Both the position numbers and the translations under genes were made by a program. The notes under the pieces were generated by a model that was not told where the DNA came from, did no database searches, and saw nothing but the letters and a program-made list of their open reading frames with translations. From Hyphomonas sp. TMED17 (GTDB taxonomy: Bacteria; Pseudomonadota; Alphaproteobacteria; Caulobacterales; Hyphomonadaceae), in the NCBI GenBank assembly GCA_002172915.1, contig NHBW01000006.1:387967-451966 (forward strand): DNA of 64,000 nt, given 5' to 3'. Positions 9,139 through 19,278 of this stretch are shown piece after piece (within the stretch, counting starts at the first letter, position 1; every line of letters starts with the position of its first letter).

Positions 9139-11112
9139 TCAAGCTGGCTCGGCACGCAGCAGGTCTGGCGCCAACGCCTCGACCGACAGATCACGTATGG
9201 CATCTTCAAGCGATACAACTGACTGCGCTTTCGAGCCGAACCGCCGCAATGCAACCGCTCCGGACTCCGCCTCGCGCGCCCCAACAACGGCAATGACCGG
9301 CACCTTCTGGACAGAATGCTCTCTTACTTTGTAATTGATTTTCTCGTTACGGGTGTCGACCTCGACCCGGAAACCGGCCTCCCGAAGCGCTTCGGCGACA
9401 CGTTCAGCATATGGATCAGCTTCAGATGTAATCGTTGCCACCACAATTTGAACCGGCGCGAGCCATAGCGGGAAAGCGCCTGCAAATTCTTCGATCAGGA
9501 TACCAAGAAAGCGTTCCATCGAGCCAAGGATTGCGCGGTGCAACATTACCGGACGTTCTTTAGCGCCGCTTTCGGCAACATATTCAGCCCCCAGACGCTC
9601 TGGCAGAACAAAATCAAGCTGTAGCGTTCCGCATTGCCAGACCCGGCCAATCGCATCGGTCAGCTGAAACTCGAGCTTGGGACCGTAAAAGGCGCCCTCG
9701 CCAGGCATAATCTCATACGGCAGACCGGTATGGCGAATAGCTTCTTCAAGATCCTGCTCGGCCCGGTCCCAGACATCGTCGGACCCGGCCCTGACATCAG
9801 GCCGTGTCGACAGTTTAACTTGAACATCGGTAAACCCGAAATCATCGTAGACACTTTGCAGCAGCGCACAAAAGCGCTCCGTTTCAGAAATGATCTGGTC
9901 TTCCCGGCAAAAGATATGGGCATCATCCTGCGTGAACTGACGGACCCGCATAATCCCGTGCAGGGCACCATGTGGTTCATTACGGTGACAGCAGCCAAAC
10001 TCGGCAAGTCGTAGCGGCAAATCGCGATACGATTTCTGACCAGATTTAAAGACTTCGACATGAGCCGGGCAGTTCATCGGCTTGATCGCCATTAATTTAG
10101 CATCTTTTGGGACCGTGACTTCGCCCTCGCCATCAGGAACAAAATCGGGAACGACGAACATATTTTCACGGAATTTACCCCAATGTCCGGACTTCTCCCA
10201 CTGGGCGCTATCCATTAATTGTGGGGTCTTGATCTCATTATACCCTTCGGCGGCGAGGCGACGTCTGATATATGCCTCAACCTGCAACCAGATCTGGTAG
10301 CCTTTGGGGTGCCAGAACACCGAGCCCATCGCCAGACTGTCGAGGTGGAACAAATCGAGCTGGGTTGCCAATTTCCGGTGATCGCGTTTTTCGGCCTCCT
10401 CCAGACGCGTCAGATGCGCTTTCAGGTCCTTCTCATTTGCCCAGGCTGTTCCGTATAAACGCTGCAGCATCTCATTCTTGCTATCGCCACGCCAATACGC
10501 GCCTGCAAGCTTCATTAGCTTGAACGCCTTGGGTAATTTACCTGTCGACGGTAAGTGAGGGCCCCGACAAAGATCAAACCAGTCACCCTGTCGATAAATC
10601 GTAATGTCTTCACCGGCAGGAATAATATCGTCAATAATCTGGGCTTTATAGACTTCCCCGAGCCGCTCGAATTCGGCAATCGCGGCCCCCTTCTCCCAGA
10701 CTTCGCGCTCGATCGGATAGTCGGCATCGACAATCTCACGCATTCTATTTTCTATCGCCGCGAAATCCTCCGAGGAAAACGGCTCTTCGCGCGCAAAGTC
10801 ATAATAGAAGCCATCATCAATGACCGGGCCAATTGTCACCTGGGTTCCCGGAAACAGGTCCTGCACCGCCTGCGCCAGAACATGAGCCGCATCATGCCGG
10901 ATCAACTCCAACCCATCAGCGTCGACTGATGTCACAATTTCAATACTCGCAGGCCCGTCGAGTGGGCGCATCAAGTCGCGCAACTCGCCGTCAATTCGCG
11001 CAGCAAGTGCTTTTTTAGCAAGCGAACCCGAAATGCTTTTAGCGACGTCGTAAGGCGTTACGTCGGCCTCGAAGTCGCGAACGGAACCATCGGGGAGAGT
11101 GACCTGTATCAT
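9139..11112 (-). CDS. thrS: threonyl-tRNA synthetase
   Basis: Class II aminoacyl-tRNA synthetase of 657 residues, full length. Domains in order are an N-terminal TGS domain (about 1-62), the editing domain with the metal motif HDAAH (about residue 74), the catalytic core with the [20 protein letters not shown] segment, and a C-terminal anticodon-binding domain ([12 protein letters not shown] onwards). It charges tRNA-Thr and clears mischarged Ser. It follows yidD by 13 bases on the same strand and is likely co-transcribed. I see no T-box or other leader. Confidence 0.97.
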   Translation of the reverse strand: MIQVTLPDGSVRDFEADVTPYDVAKSISGSLAKKALAARIDGELRDLMRPLDGPASIEIVTSVDADGLELIRHDAAHVLAQAVQDLFPGTQVTIGPVIDDGFYYDFAREEPFSSEDFAAIENRMREIVDADYPIEREVWEKGAAIAEFERLGEVYKAQIIDDIIPAGEDITIYRQGDWFDLCRGPHLPSTGKLPKAFKLMKLAGAYWRGDSKNEMLQRLYGTAWANEKDLKAHLTRLEEAEKRDHRKLATQLDLFHLDSLAMGSVFWHPKGYQIWLQVEAYIRRRLAAEGYNEIKTPQLMDSAQWEKSGHWGKFRENMFVVPDFVPDGEGEVTVPKDAKLMAIKPMNCPAHVEVFKSGQKSYRDLPLRLAEFGCCHRNEPHGALHGIMRVRQFTQDDAHIFCREDQIISETERFCALLQSVYDDFGFTDVQVKLSTRPDVRAGSDDVWDRAEQDLEEAIRHTGLPYEIMPGEGAFYGPKLEFQLTDAIGRVWQCGTLQLDFVLPERLGAEYVAESGAKERPVMLHRAILGSMERFLGILIEEFAGAFPLWLAPVQIVVATITSEADPYAERVAEALREAGFRVEVDTRNEKINYKVREHSVQKVPVIAVVGAREAESGAVALRRFGSKAQSVVSLEDAIRDLSVEALAPDLLRAEPA

Positions 11113-11125
11113 AATTTCAATCTTT

Positions 11126-11452
11126 TCATTTTTTTAACCGCCCTTGATCAGGAAATGGCCGCTCTGTCAAAGCCCAATCACCGAATTTCCACGGCGCCCA
11201 GAACGGCGCATCAGGTATTTTATCCGGTACCGGGTCATATCCCGACGAGCCACCTGGTCGGCAACGGCTCAAACGTGCCAAAGTCATCCAGCCACCCGGC
11301 CAGACGCCAAAGCGCGAAACCGATTCCGCACCATAAATACTACAGCTTGGATAATGACGACATTTCGCGCCAAACACCTCAAACACCGGTGACAATGTGA
11401 ATTTATAAGCCTTCAGCAAAGCCATCGCGATAAATCGGCGCGCAGAATCCAT
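11126..11452 (-). CDS. yidD: membrane protein insertion efficiency factor YidD
   Basis: A 108-residue protein with the YidD core: an amphipathic N-terminal helix ([18 protein letters not shown]), then [19 protein letters not shown] and [14 protein letters not shown]. YidD helps YidC-dependent insertion of membrane proteins. The frame runs much further upstream, overlapping the end of the IscU-like gene, but family resemblance begins near MDSARRF, so I use 11452; an ATG at 11491 is also possible. The C-terminal extension after DPVP ([16 protein letters not shown]) is common in alphaproteobacterial members. It is usually next to rnpA, so its place before thrS is a lineage feature. Confidence 0.85.
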   Translation of the reverse strand: MDSARRFIAMALLKAYKFTLSPVFEVFGAKCRHYPSCSIYGAESVSRFGVWPGGWMTLARLSRCRPGGSSGYDPVPDKIPDAPFWAPWKFGDWALTERPFPDQGRLKK

Positions 11453-11597
11453 GACAATATTGAGTGTCCATATAAAAAAGGAGCGGTACATAATCACCCA
11501 CCGCGACCTACGGCAAGCCTGTGACCATGAATTAATAGTCGTTTTTACGGTATATTTCGCAAAGCCGCTTGTACTGGCTGACCTTGAATAGCCGCGG

Positions 11598-12038
11598 TCA
11601 GGCTGAAGTTGCCTCGCAAGCCTTGGCGATTGCTGAAACGGCCGCATCAAAAGCCAGCATCGTCGATGCATGCCGGGGCGGATAGTCCCGCACACCGGCT
11701 AAGTGGCGAAGTTCCCAGAAGCGACCCTGTGGCGGTTCCGCACCCTTTTTCAGCATATCATTCAAATCATTGCGGGCCTGACGCACTTCATCAATGCTGG
11801 CGCTGACGGCATGCTCGGACAAAATTGCAGTTGCCGCCTGCCCCAAGGCACAAGCTTGCGGATTGACTGCGATCGCAGCAATCGACTGACCATCCTGACT
11901 TAAGGCAATATCCACACGAACCGAGGACCCGCAAACCCGCGATACTTTTTCAACCGATGCGTCACACGCCGACAGCGTGCCGAGATTTGGAATATTCGCG
12001 GCTAATTCGAGCACACGATTGTGATAAAGATCTGCCAT
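11598..12038 (-). CDS. IscU/NifU-N-like iron-sulfur scaffold relative
   Basis: A 146-residue protein resembling the IscU fold: YHNRVLELAANIPNLG, a first cysteine region, QACALGQAATAIL in the place of the second cysteine, and a C-terminal helix after YPPRHASTMLAFDAAV. In true scaffolds the last region reads R-x-K-C and provides the third cluster-ligand cysteine; here that position holds Ala-Ser. Alphaproteobacteria commonly carry such a divergent copy in this neighbourhood. It may not assemble clusters in the standard way. The start is the internal ATG (MADLYHNRV) at 12038. Confidence 0.75.
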   Translation of the reverse strand: MADLYHNRVLELAANIPNLGTLSACDASVEKVSRVCGSSVRVDIALSQDGQSIAAIAVNPQACALGQAATAILSEHAVSASIDEVRQARNDLNDMLKKGAEPPQGRFWELRHLAGVRDYPPRHASTMLAFDAAVSAIAKACEATSA

Positions 12039-12158
12039 TATGAAAATGTCGCGTCCATCGTAACCAAAATCAAGTGGGCGGACCAATTACCGCAACCCGA
12101 ACGCAGCTCTAGTCGAGCCAGATCGTCCGTATCGCTATGGCGGCGGCCCGACCGCAAC

Positions 12159-13544
12159 CTATAACCGTCTCCAGGTCGACCCGCCGGCGCCATCCATAAT
12201 TTCGATACCCTCAGCCTTCAATTGGTCCCGCAAGCGATCCGCTTCAGCCCAGTTCTTCTGGTTCCGGGCCTCTATTCGCGCCGCGACCAGACCATCAATC
12301 CGGTCTTTATCGGCATCATCACCACCCTGTTCCCATTCCGCCGGCGAAACAGACAATAAGCCCAGATACTGTCCGGCGGCCAGCAGGTCAGCACGCATCG
12401 CGGCCATGCCAGCCCGGTCATCCCGATCTGCTGCACCATTTGCTTCTCCGGCGAGCCGGGAAAGCTCGGCCAATGCCACCGGCGTATTCAGATCGTCTTT
12501 TAAGGCTGCCATCACACCCGTATCGCTGGCAGTGCCGCCCGTTTCCGACCAGACCCGGCGCAGCGCACCATAAATCCGGTTAAGAGTTGTACTGGCCTGC
12601 TGCAATAGGTCCGGCGTCCAGTCGAGCGGTGCACGATAATGCCCCGAAAGCATGGCGAACCGGATCACCTCGCCGGGCCAGTCGGCCAGCAAGTCATGCA
12701 GGAGCACTACATTTCCAAGCGATTTTGACATTTTTTCGCCGGACATATCGAGAAAGCCATTATGCATCCAGTAACGTGCCATTTGCACCCCATGCGCACA
12801 TTCCGACTGCGCCTTCTCATTCTCATGATGCGGAAATTGGAGATCAATCCCGCCACCATGAATATCAACCGTCTGACCGAGGTGACGCGCAGCCATTGCC
12901 GAACATTCAATATGCCAGCCCGGTCGACCGGCGCCCCATGGACTATCCCAAATCGCATCATCGGGCTCACCCGGTTTTGCAAATTTCCATAGCGCAAAAT
13001 CGGCAGCATCACGCTTTTCGCCGTCAACACTTACCCGAGCTCCGGCTTCATTATCGTCTATTTTCCGACCCGACAGCTGCCCGTAATCAGACATTTTTGC
13101 GACTTCGAAATAAACCCCGCGATCAGAAACATAGGCATGACCTTTCTCAATCAGATCGGTGATCAGTGCTAGCATTTCCTGAATATGCGCGGTCGCCCAA
13201 GGCACAATTGTTGGTGACAAAGCGTTCACAGCGCTCGCATCGGCGGCATACAAATCGGCATACTCATTCGTGATCGCCAGCCGGGACCGGCCCGTCGCCT
13301 CGATCGCATCAATGATTTTATCGTCAATGTCGGTAATATTGCGGGCATATATCACTGCGTCGGCGCCATATTCGGCCCGCAATAAACGAAATAAAGTATC
13401 GAACACAATTACCGGCCGGAAATTGCCGATATGAGCACGATTATAAACCGTCGGGCCGCACACATACAGCGTCACGCGCGCAGGGTCTCCAGGCTCGAAC
13501 AGTCGCTTTTCACGACGGGCGGTATCATACAATCTTATGCTCAT
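12159..13544 (-). CDS. cysS: cysteinyl-tRNA synthetase
   Basis: Class I aminoacyl-tRNA synthetase, 461 residues, which is normal length. The HIGH-like motif is in CGPTVYNRAHIGNFRP and the KMSKS loop is GEKMSKSLGNVV. Zinc-ligand positions are visible as the early Cys (YVCGPTV), WHIECSAMA and the HHENEKAQSE segment. It ligates Cys to tRNA-Cys. A 120-base gap separates it from the IscU-like gene downstream and a 126-base gap from the EamA gene upstream; all are on the minus strand. Confidence 0.97.
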   Translation of the reverse strand: MSIRLYDTARREKRLFEPGDPARVTLYVCGPTVYNRAHIGNFRPVIVFDTLFRLLRAEYGADAVIYARNITDIDDKIIDAIEATGRSRLAITNEYADLYAADASAVNALSPTIVPWATAHIQEMLALITDLIEKGHAYVSDRGVYFEVAKMSDYGQLSGRKIDDNEAGARVSVDGEKRDAADFALWKFAKPGEPDDAIWDSPWGAGRPGWHIECSAMAARHLGQTVDIHGGGIDLQFPHHENEKAQSECAHGVQMARYWMHNGFLDMSGEKMSKSLGNVVLLHDLLADWPGEVIRFAMLSGHYRAPLDWTPDLLQQASTTLNRIYGALRRVWSETGGTASDTGVMAALKDDLNTPVALAELSRLAGEANGAADRDDRAGMAAMRADLLAAGQYLGLLSVSPAEWEQGGDDADKDRIDGLVAARIEARNQKNWAEADRLRDQLKAEGIEIMDGAGGSTWRRL

Positions 13545-13670
13545 TTGCTCGCTTTAGCGACAAAGCCTGTAAACGCAAAGCGCCGATGCAAAGATATCCG
13601 GATGAAAAATCAGCACATCGCCGCAGAAACAGGTCTGGCCGACCGACCGGGCATCATAAAATCGCGAGAC

Positions 13671-14621
13671 TTATACCTGCCGCCTGCGCCTTTCCCGCCA
13701 GCTGATATAAAGTGTCGAACCAACAATAATGATTGCCCCGAACCAGACGTTTAAACCGGGAACCAGTCGATACACGGCGAAATCCGCCACTGCTGACATT
13801 GGCAAGCGAAGATAATCAAATGGTGATAAAAACGAAGCATCACCGGCACTCATTGCCGAAATAAAGCAAAGTTGGCTCAGAAACCCGAAAAGACACATCA
13901 GAATGATTGCGCCCCACAGGTTCACCGGGATGTCAGACCAGTATGCAATGGCGAATGGCACCAGCAATATGGTTGAGAACAGATTAGCATAGAATAACAG
14001 CACCATCGGTTTCAGCTCGGCGGTCAGAAACTTGACCATAACAATCGCTGCAGCCAGAAAAAACGCACTGCCAAGGGCGGTTGCAATGCTGAAATCGACC
14101 TGACCCTGCGGCGAAGGCGAGGTCCCGCCATACAGATTGAGCCCCGGCAGGACCATTATAATGACCCCTATAAAGCCCATCAGAACCGCCATCCAGCGAT
14201 GCCGACCGACCGTTTCGCCAAGTAGTAAAGCCGCCAGAATGGTGACGAATAAAGGCCGGGTAAAGCTGATCGCATTAAACTGGGCAAGCGTCATAGAATA
14301 CAGATCCGAGACCGAAATAATCGCCAGTGTAAAGCCGATTGTACCGCATAATGAGCGGCCGACCAGCATCCAGGGACGGCGTGTCGACAGCGACGAGAGA
14401 CCCGACCTGAGAACAAATGGAAGCGCGAAAACAATGCCAAAGAAAGCCCGTGCGATCGCCAGCACAATAGGGTGGAGATCCGCAGACAATATCTTGTTCA
14501 TAAGCAGGTAGAGCGTGAAACCCGCACCCGATACCAGCATCAAGATACCACCTTTGAGATTACCGGAAATCGCCTCACCGTTAACCGTCCAGTAACCGGA
14601 TTGCTTTCCGTTCTTTGTCAT
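13671..14621 (-). CDS. EamA/DMT-family transporter
   Basis: An inner-membrane protein of about 316 residues with ten predicted hydrophobic helices in two repeated EamA halves (for example GGILMLVSGAGFTLYLLMNK and ILMCLFGFLSQLCFIS). Family members export or import small metabolites; the substrate cannot be read from sequence. The ATG at 14621 overlaps by two bases the start of a divergent small gene, so one of the two starts may be wrong; an internal Met before LVSGAGF would also fit. The C-terminus is Arg-rich, as expected for a cytoplasmic tail. Confidence 0.85.
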   Translation of the reverse strand: MTKNGKQSGYWTVNGEAISGNLKGGILMLVSGAGFTLYLLMNKILSADLHPIVLAIARAFFGIVFALPFVLRSGLSSLSTRRPWMLVGRSLCGTIGFTLAIISVSDLYSMTLAQFNAISFTRPLFVTILAALLLGETVGRHRWMAVLMGFIGVIIMVLPGLNLYGGTSPSPQGQVDFSIATALGSAFFLAAAIVMVKFLTAELKPMVLLFYANLFSTILLVPFAIAYWSDIPVNLWGAIILMCLFGFLSQLCFISAMSAGDASFLSPFDYLRLPMSAVADFAVYRLVPGLNVWFGAIIIVGSTLYISWRERRRRQV

Positions 14622-14892
14622 GAATAAGTTTTCCTCAACTGAGATCGAAACCTTAGACCGTCTATGGCGATCCGTCCCGCCAGATCATATCTGGACGGGC
14701 TGGTCGCAAATTGGCGATCAGCCTGACGAGATCCTGCTATACCGGAAACAATCCAGCTGGCGGCAGTTCTCGCTGCGAAAAATAGACGGCGCGATACGTT
14801 TGTATGATGACAATCAACAACCAACCGCGACCATTGCGGCGCTCGATGCGCTCACCGACCATATCGAACAAATTCCATCTCGAGCCGGTTAA
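14620..14892 (+). CDS. small hypothetical protein
   Basis: A 90-residue frame beginning with ATG and filling the space between the EamA and SDR genes. It has no membrane segment; the centre (HIWTGWSQIGDQPDEILLYR, then WRQFSLRKIDGAIRLYD) looks like a small beta-rich fold with several Trp and charged residues. I do not recognise the family. Its start codon overlaps the divergent EamA start by two bases and its stop overlaps the stop of the SDR gene. The tight fit argues for a real gene, but no ribosome-binding site is clear. Confidence 0.5.
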   Translation: MNKFSSTEIETLDRLWRSVPPDHIWTGWSQIGDQPDEILLYRKQSSWRQFSLRKIDGAIRLYDDNQQPTATIAALDALTDHIEQIPSRAG

Positions 14893-15773
14893 GATTGCGC
14901 CGGGCGCATTGCCGCTGCCATTTGCTCTGCCTGTTCCGGCGAAATTCCAAGCGCGTCGAGTAATGGTCCGGCAGCGCGTTCATCCCAGGCATGCTGGGGC
15001 CCAACCGTCATACCTCCGTCAACAACAAACTCCCCGCCTGTAATGAAGCTCGCCGCATCGGACGCCAAGAAAGCGGCCATAGATGCAATGTCGGTTCCTT
15101 TCCCCGATCGCCCGATCGGTTGCATCTCATTGCCGTTCTGGGCAACCATTTCAGCCATTTGATCGGCCTGGGTAGTCGAAAGCCCAAGTGAGGCGCCAAA
15201 AATCGAGGTCGCGATAAAGCCGGGCAGAATCGCGTTGACCCGGATTTTGTATTTGGACAATTCGGCCGCAGACACTTTCGAAAAATGTGCAACGCCTTTT
15301 TTGGCAACGGAATAGACCAGCGGCGCATATCCGGCGCAAACGGCCGATATCGATGATGTATTTATTACGCTACCGCCGCCGCGTTTCTTCATCAATGGCA
15401 CGGCGTAGTGCGTGCCGGCAAAAACGGATTTCAAAAGCAGCGCCATCGTGTGGTCAAAGCCATCAAGGTCAAGCTCTTCGACGCCACCGGGTGTCCCACC
15501 ACTGCCGGCATTGTTCCACAACACGTCAAGACCGCCAAAGCTGTCCTCAGCTTGCTGGATCAGAGCCTTGATCTGCTCGGGCTTCAGAACATCGCAATCG
15601 CGATAAATGACTTTGTCAGCGCCAAAGCGTGCCTGCAAAGCCTGCCCTTTTTCCGTCTGGATGTCTCCTGCAACAACTTTGGCACCGGCTTCAACGAAAA
15701 CCTCAACACCAGATAATCCGATACCGCTTGCAGCGCCGGTTATCACGGCGACCTTTCCAGATAAGTCGATCAT
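14889..15773 (-). CDS. short-chain dehydrogenase/reductase
   Basis: A 294-residue SDR. The N-terminal Rossmann motif is TGAASGIG, the NNAG signature is LWNNAGSG, the catalytic Ser is in NTSSISA and the Tyr-Lys pair is YSVAKKG. The C-terminal VVDGGMTVGPQHAW shows a typical classical SDR end. The start at 15773 (MIDLSGKVAV) is preceded by a good GGGAGG ribosome-binding site, so the extra ten residues of the longer frame are discarded. The substrate is not evident and the neighbours give no pathway context. Confidence 0.9.
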   Translation of the reverse strand: MIDLSGKVAVITGAASGIGLSGVEVFVEAGAKVVAGDIQTEKGQALQARFGADKVIYRDCDVLKPEQIKALIQQAEDSFGGLDVLWNNAGSGGTPGGVEELDLDGFDHTMALLLKSVFAGTHYAVPLMKKRGGGSVINTSSISAVCAGYAPLVYSVAKKGVAHFSKVSAAELSKYKIRVNAILPGFIATSIFGASLGLSTTQADQMAEMVAQNGNEMQPIGRSGKGTDIASMAAFLASDAASFITGGEFVVDGGMTVGPQHAWDERAAGPLLDALGISPEQAEQMAAAMRPAQS

Positions 15774-15881
15774 AACTGCCTCCCTTTTTTCCCAGAGGGC
15801 CAAGGCCGGGACGCAGTGTCAAGGTCGACGTGGGGTCAGGCACGCTATGTTCACCGATATCCATTACCGGTCAGCTCGGTA

Positions 15882-17876
15882 TCAGTCGCAGCCCTCATTT
15901 TGATAGCGGACCGCAACGAAGTGGACCGGATCACCATTCGAGTAATTCAAGCCGTAAACCGGATCCGATGTTATCACACATAATCCCCTCTGGTCCGCCT
16001 CGGCCTGCATCGTATCCATTGCCGGTTGCGATGCCGGGTCTTCTAGATTGAACAGATAGACAACCGGCTCTGCCAAGGGCGCTGGCGGCAGGCCAATCGG
16101 CGTTTCAGGCGGATGCAGATTTTGCGTCCCAAGGGTCATTACATAGCTTGGTTCGGCATAACCAACCGCCAGAATACGCGAGGGCGGTATGAGCGTCCGG
16201 TCGCATGCTTCGGACGGCACGCCACAAACCGCCTGTAAGGCCAGACGCGCCTGCTCGGTCGGATGAACCCAGCTCTGGGTTGGCAGGAAATGGATCCGAA
16301 CATGCCACCCCAGAAGCACGCTGGAAAGCACTGCCAGAAGCACCGCCATCTGCCAACGACGATATATAAAAGCGGCGGTCGCCAAAATCACGCCTAAACC
16401 GCCAAGAGCCCATAACCAGATCGGGAAAACGGCCATTGGCTGCCATTGTGACAACACAATATCAGCCGCTACGGTTGAGAATTCGCCGGCGGCATCTTCG
16501 CGTAACACGCCAGCCACGTAGGGAGAGCTGGCAAGCGCCAGCAAACCGCCGCCAAGCGCAAACAGGCCGGCTGACAACAATCTGGAGTGCGGGGCTTGTA
16601 ATCCGTCGATCAATCTTATCGCGGCCCAGCCACACAGCAAACTTACGGCCGGATAGGCTGGCAGGATATAATGGCTCAGACGGGTTGGCATTAACTCGAA
16701 GAAAATTGTTGTTAACAGGGCCCATGATACAAGCAGTCTTAGAGCGCTGACCTCCTCGCTCGCTGCCACCCCGGCCGGCCATCGCTGCTGCCATTCAGGA
16801 CGCGTCGCCAGATACCAGAAACCAAAGACCAGAATTGCCGGATAGGCTGATGGCGCACCAACGCCTAACTCACCCGGTAAAATCCAGCTTGCCAGTGCCG
16901 TCAACGCCCCGAGCGCAAGCCCATATATCAATGCGTCGGTACCTTTGCCGCGTGTTGCCTGCGGTGTTCCCCGAAGCACCGACCAGCTCGCACGCAAACC
17001 GGGAATAAGCAGCAAAGTGGCAGGAAAAAACCAGACCGGGATATGCGACAAATGGTAGAGTGGCCAGCCGGCATGTCCTTCTGATGCGCCCGCGAACTTG
17101 TCCTTTAAATCCTTGCCAACTGCGCCTTGAATATATTGTCCCTCGGTCGCCATCTGGATCGAAATAAACCATGGCAGGACCATCGCCACGAACAGCAACG
17201 GACCCGGCCACCAGGCGAGCGGCTTCCACCAGGTCCCGACCTTGCCTTCGGCGAGTTTGCCCCAAACCCAGACACCCAGCCCGGCATAGGCCGTCACCAT
17301 AGGCGTTACAGGCCCCTTGATGAGAAAGCTCGCCCCCATAATGCCCCAGAAAAGCAGAGCCAGTCGGCGCGACTTATCATCCCGCATGTACAGCCGCGCC
17401 AGAACACCGATTCCCCAGCTCGTCAGGAAAACAAGTACGCCATCAGTCTTTGATATATGGGCTTCACTCGTTAGCAAAAGCGTACTGCCGAATAATGCCG
17501 CGCCGATAAAGCTCGCCCGGCGACCGATTAAGACAAGTCCAGCCCAGAATGTCGCCAGCGTTGCCAGAGCCGCCCCGATCCAGCTCGGAACGCGATAGGG
17601 CCAAATCTCCAACCGGTCTTCACCGCCGAAAATGGCTGCCGAGGCAGCCTGCAACCAATGAATGCCAGCCGGCTTTTTATTTCGAAACTCGTCTTGATAA
17701 CGCAGAACGATATAATCGCCGGTTTCCAAATACTGTTTCGAGGACTGGGCAAAACGGCTCTCGTCCCGGTCAAGCGCAGGCAAATTAAATACGCCCGGAG
17801 CGGCCGCGATCAAGGTCAGGAAGAAAAGTATGATCCAAGCTTTCCGGCCTGAAGATAAACGATCGAGCAGCGTCAT
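15882..17876 (-). CDS. ArnT-like GT83/PMT-family glycosyltransferase
   Basis: A 664-residue polytopic membrane protein with about a dozen hydrophobic segments. The first periplasmic loop has the family pattern RDESRFAQSSKQYLETGDYI and FRNKKPAGIHWLQ, where the acidic pair is catalytic in ArnT/PMT enzymes. Such proteins move sugars from polyprenyl-phosphate carriers to lipid A, lipids or proteins. The acceptor cannot be deduced; lipid A or glycolipid modification is the usual role. It is the first gene of its strand segment, divergent from the DAACS symporter gene. Confidence 0.85.
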   Translation of the reverse strand: MTLLDRLSSGRKAWIILFFLTLIAAAPGVFNLPALDRDESRFAQSSKQYLETGDYIVLRYQDEFRNKKPAGIHWLQAASAAIFGGEDRLEIWPYRVPSWIGAALATLATFWAGLVLIGRRASFIGAALFGSTLLLTSEAHISKTDGVLVFLTSWGIGVLARLYMRDDKSRRLALLFWGIMGASFLIKGPVTPMVTAYAGLGVWVWGKLAEGKVGTWWKPLAWWPGPLLFVAMVLPWFISIQMATEGQYIQGAVGKDLKDKFAGASEGHAGWPLYHLSHIPVWFFPATLLLIPGLRASWSVLRGTPQATRGKGTDALIYGLALGALTALASWILPGELGVGAPSAYPAILVFGFWYLATRPEWQQRWPAGVAASEEVSALRLLVSWALLTTIFFELMPTRLSHYILPAYPAVSLLCGWAAIRLIDGLQAPHSRLLSAGLFALGGGLLALASSPYVAGVLREDAAGEFSTVAADIVLSQWQPMAVFPIWLWALGGLGVILATAAFIYRRWQMAVLLAVLSSVLLGWHVRIHFLPTQSWVHPTEQARLALQAVCGVPSEACDRTLIPPSRILAVGYAEPSYVMTLGTQNLHPPETPIGLPPAPLAEPVVYLFNLEDPASQPAMDTMQAEADQRGLCVITSDPVYGLNYSNGDPVHFVAVRYQNEGCD

Positions 17877-17949
17877 GAATCAACTTTCTTGAAGGTCGCA
17901 AGTGTAGACGGCTCTTAATAAGCGGCTTAGCGTTGTCTGGGAAGCAGAA

Positions 17950-19278
17950 TTGACGGGAATGAATATGGGCTGGTGGTTTAAAATCGATTTATGGAAGCGG
18001 GTTATGCTGGGCCTGAGCCTTGGTCTTCTAGTTGGCGCCGGCCTTCGCTATGGCATCGGAACCGAAACAGCCGTCACAGCATCGGGCTATTTTAAACCCT
18101 TCGGAGACGCTTTTATCAATCTCATCAAAATGCTGGTCGTTCCATTAATCTTCACGACGCTAATTTCTGGCGTATTGGCGATGGGCGATCCCAGCCGGCT
18201 GGGAAGCCTCGGGGGTCGCGCGATTGCGATCTATATGATTACAACGCTAATCGCTGTTTCGATCGGTCTTATAATCGGAACCATCCTGCAGCCGGGGGCC
18301 GGCTTTGACGTCAGTGGCGTAACGCTGGCCGACATCGAGTCGACCCGCGCTACGCTGGAAGCAAATGTTGCCGAGCCGGTCGGCGTATTCGAACAGTTAA
18401 CGCGTACAATTCTGGCAATCATTCCGACCAATCCGGTCGCCGCAATGGCAGAAGGCGATGTCCTCGCCATAATATTCTTTGCAATCCTTTTTGCGGTCGG
18501 AATCATGCTCGCCGGCGAGGCCGGAAAACCCATCGCTGTCGCCATGAACAGCGCGGCAGATGCCGTCATGCGGCTGACGCTGCTGATTATGGAAACAGCG
18601 CCTTTCGGCGTATTTGCCCTGATGGCCTGGATCATGAGTTCGCAAGGCCTGTCAATTCTGTCCAATCTATTACTGATGACCGCTGCACTCTACCTCGCCT
18701 GTGGCTTACATATTCTGCTCACCTATGGAATGCTAATTAAAATCGTGAACCGACTACCAATGTTTCCGTTTTTGCGCGGCATTGTGGATGCGCAGATGGT
18801 CGCCTTTTCGACAGCTTCATCAAATGCAACTCTGCCAATGACGATTTCATGTGCCACGAAAAATCTTGGTATCGGAAAGCCTGTCGCCTCGTCTGTATTG
18901 CCGCTTGGCGCGACGATCAACATGGATGGCACAGCCCTTTATCAAGGTTTGATTGCCTTATTCGCAGCACAAGCGCTCGGTATTGAGCTTGGCGCCTCCG
19001 ACTATGTTCTGGTGGCAATGATGGCGACGCTGGTATCAATCGGCAGTGCAGGCATTCCCTCGGTCGGTCTGTTTCTGGCGACGACGACGCTGGGCGTTAT
19101 TGGTGTGCAGCCGGACAATATGATCATAATTCTAGCGGTATTATTTCCGTTCGATCGTGTCCTTGACATGATGAGAACCCTGACAAATGTCAGCGGCGAT
19201 GTCGCCGTGGCGACAACGGTTGCGAACTATGAAGGCGAACTTGACGAGGATATCTACCGCGCCCCGGACCCGATCTAG
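17950..19278 (+). CDS. dicarboxylate/amino acid:cation symporter (DAACS)
   Basis: A 442-residue member of the GltP/DctA family of Na+ or H+ coupled importers of glutamate, aspartate or C4-dicarboxylates. Diagnostic motifs are the serine-rich hairpin AFSTASSNATLPMT, the NMDGTALY sodium-site motif and SIGSAGIPSVG of the second hairpin. About eight transmembrane helices are visible. The TTG at 17950 has a GGAAG upstream; ATGs at 17959 and 17965 are also possible. It overlaps the convergent oxyR stop by four bases. The precise substrate is not determined by sequence alone. Confidence 0.93.
   Translation: MTGMNMGWWFKIDLWKRVMLGLSLGLLVGAGLRYGIGTETAVTASGYFKPFGDAFINLIKMLVVPLIFTTLISGVLAMGDPSRLGSLGGRAIAIYMITTLIAVSIGLIIGTILQPGAGFDVSGVTLADIESTRATLEANVAEPVGVFEQLTRTILAIIPTNPVAAMAEGDVLAIIFFAILFAVGIMLAGEAGKPIAVAMNSAADAVMRLTLLIMETAPFGVFALMAWIMSSQGLSILSNLLLMTAALYLACGLHILLTYGMLIKIVNRLPMFPFLRGIVDAQMVAFSTASSNATLPMTISCATKNLGIGKPVASSVLPLGATINMDGTALYQGLIALFAAQALGIELGASDYVLVAMMATLVSIGSAGIPSVGLFLATTTLGVIGVQPDNMIIILAVLFPFDRVLDMMRTLTNVSGDVAVATTVANYEGELDEDIYRAPDPI

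Noticed and set aside
12587..13162. 191-codon plus-strand frame
   Set aside because: It lies wholly inside cysS, which has clear motifs; its His/Arg/Pro-rich composition is that of an antisense frame.
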